From the NCBI RefSeq assembly GCF_900090205.1, contig NZ_LT607802.1, positions 1,974,554-2,038,553 of the forward strand: a stretch of DNA of 64,000 bases, given 5' to 3'. The translations under genes were made by a program, and so were the position numbers. The notes beneath the pieces were generated by a model. The model made no database searches. It was not told the DNA's origin and saw only the letters and a list, made by a program, of their open reading frames with translations. Origin of the DNA: Vogesella sp. LIG4 (GTDB lineage Bacteria; Pseudomonadota; Gammaproteobacteria; Burkholderiales; Chromobacteriaceae). The stretch's first letter is position 1; each line of letters starts with the position of its first letter. Shown piece by piece: positions 62,876 through 64,000 of this stretch.

Positions 62876-64000
62876 ATGGGCAAAATCATCGGTATTGACC
62901 TGGGCACCACCAACTCCTGCGTGGCAGTAGTGGAAGGCGGCCAGCCGAAAGTAATCGAAAACGCCGAAGGCGCACGCACCACCCCGTCCATCATTGCTTA
63001 CATGGAAGACGGCGAAATCCTGGTGGGCGCCCCGGCCAAGCGCCAGGCAGTAACCAACCCGAAGAACACCCTGTACGCGGTGAAGCGCCTGATCGGCCGC
63101 CGCTTCGAAGACAAGGAAGTACAGAAAGACATCGACCTGATGCCTTTCCAGATCAAGAAAGCCTCCAATGGCGATGCCTGGGTACAGGTACGCGACAAGG
63201 AAATGGCGCCGCCGCAGATTTCCGCCGAAGTGCTGCGCAAGATGAAAAAAGCCGCCGAGGACTACCTGGGCGAGGAAGTGACCGAAGCGGTCATCACCGT
63301 GCCGGCCTACTTCAATGACAGCCAGCGCCAGGCCACCAAGGATGCCGGCCGTATCGCCGGTCTGGAAGTGAAGCGCATCATCAACGAACCGACCGCTGCT
63401 GCGCTGGCCTTTGGCCTGGCCAAGCAGGAAGGTGACCGCAAGATCGCCGTATACGATCTGGGCGGCGGTACCTTCGACGTGTCCATCATCGAAATCGCCG
63501 ACGTAGACGGCGAGCACCAGTTCGAAGTGCTGTCCACCAACGGCGACACCTTCCTGGGCGGCGAAGACTTCGACCAGCGCGTGATCGACTACATCGTTAC
63601 CGAGTTCAAGAAAGACCAGGGCGTTGATCTGAAGAACGACGTAATGGCACTGCAGCGTCTGAAGGAAGCCGCGGAAAAGGCCAAGATCGAGCTGTCCTCC
63701 GCTACCCAGACCGAAGTGAACCTGCCGTACATCACCATGGATGCCACCGGCCCGAAACACCTGGCGATGAAGATCACCCGCGCCAAGTTCGAAAGCCTGG
63801 TGGATGACCTGATCGAGCGCTCCATCGAGCCGTGCCGCGTGGCACTGAAAGATGCCGGCGTATCGCTGGGCGACATCACCGACGTGATCCTGGTGGGCGG
63901 TCAGACCCGTATGCCGAAAGTACAGGAAGCCGTGAAGGCCTTCTTCGGTAAGGAGCCGCGCAAGGACGTGAACCCGGACGAAGCCGTGGCCGTGGGCGCT
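62876..64000 (+). CDS. dnaK: molecular chaperone DnaK, N-terminal part (3' end outside window)
   Basis: The first 375 codons are present and the frame is open to the window end. The Hsp70 signatures are intact: [14 protein letters not shown] (residues 5-18), [16 protein letters not shown] (about 190-205) and [14 protein letters not shown] (about 337-350). AGGAAG precedes the start at 62876. With grpE it forms the heat-shock chaperone operon; dnaJ is expected downstream. Confidence 0.98.
   Translation, partial: MGKIIGIDLGTTNSCVAVVEGGQPKVIENAEGARTTPSIIAYMEDGEILVGAPAKRQAVTNPKNTLYAVKRLIGRRFEDKEVQKDIDLMPFQIKKASNGDAWVQVRDKEMAPPQISAEVLRKMKKAAEDYLGEEVTEAVITVPAYFNDSQRQATKDAGRIAGLEVKRIINEPTAAALAFGLAKQEGDRKIAVYDLGGGTFDVSIIEIADVDGEHQFEVLSTNGDTFLGGEDFDQRVIDYIVTEFKKDQGVDLKNDVMALQRLKEAAEKAKIELSSATQTEVNLPYITMDATGPKHLAMKITRAKFESLVDDLIERSIEPCRVALKDAGVSLGDITDVILVGGQTRMPKVQEAVKAFFGKEPRKDVNPDEAVAVGA

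Overview
The window is about 64 kb of GC-rich bacterial chromosome, almost entirely coding and dominated by housekeeping genes. Gene order and protein features point to the betaproteobacterial order Neisseriales, most likely the Chromobacteriaceae (Vogesella/Chromobacterium/Aquitalea-like). The pointers are an RmpM-like OmpA protein, a kdsD-kdsC-lptC-lptA-lptB-rpoN-hpf-ptsN-hprK-rapZ operon, minC-minD-minE-oxyR, a DUF934 protein, a phasin and a glyoxylate shunt. The genus is inference; no rRNA is present.

Layout. 1-7 kb: the tail of a DUF934 gene, an OmpA/RmpM-like porin-associated protein, then ribF-ileS-lspA-ispH. 6.7-9.7 kb (minus): ubiX, a fused NAD(P)HX epimerase/dehydratase and an EamA transporter, linked by start/stop overlaps. 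9.8-17.3 kb (minus): the Kdo/LPS-export/sigma-54/PTS-Ntr operon. 17.5-22 kb: a KefB-like antiporter, AsmA and tRNA-Gly. 22-28 kb: asparaginase, a NadR-like ATPase, and a run of small RNA/translation genes (S4 protein, oxidoreductase-like protein, PHP exonuclease, YciO, M50 protease, trpS). 28.2-29.5 kb: a compact, lower-GC type VI secretion-like cassette (PAAR spike, permuted-papain-like effector, putative immunity lipoprotein). 29.7-33.6 kb: scpA, ynfA, scpB, rluB, greB. 33.7-38.3 kb: MarR/aminotransferase pair, oxyR, minE-minD-minC. 38.5-43 kb: phasin, a 6PGDH-like orphan, a LysR/flavodoxin pair, ppa, coq7. 43-49 kb: two divergent putrescine-binding proteins, then cysD-cysN. 49.3-49.6 kb: tandem tRNA-Glu/tRNA-Arg pairs. 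49.8-58 kb: Nudix, TrfB-like HTH, GST, SIMPL, GGDEF, a TrpXYZ-type ABC transporter, malate synthase. 58.5-64 kb: APC permease, isocitrate lyase, grpE and the start of dnaK.

The most striking signal is not a gene. The 10-mer TGCGGCCAAC (either strand), often extended to TGCGGCCAAC(C/G)TT, occurs about 45 times by eye, roughly once per 1.4 kb, against well under one expected by chance. About half of the copies are intergenic, and many form close inverted pairs just downstream of genes, where they can act as terminators. This is the pattern of a DNA uptake sequence in Neisseria, but the word is different and lacks the CTG core of the known dialects. I found no copy of the Neisseria word GCCGTCTGAA. 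A second dispersed element is a structured intergenic repeat of about 135 bp, present twice (17.4 and 30.9 kb) in opposite orientation, with a compensatory change in its central stem.

Functional links: the window joins envelope biogenesis (Kdo, Lpt, LspA, AsmA, OmpA), nitrogen/carbon signalling (RpoN, PtsN, HprK, RapZ), chromosome segregation and division (ScpAB, MinCDE), sulfate activation (CysDN), carbon storage and acetate use (phasin, AceA, AceB), and stress response (OxyR, GrpE-DnaK).
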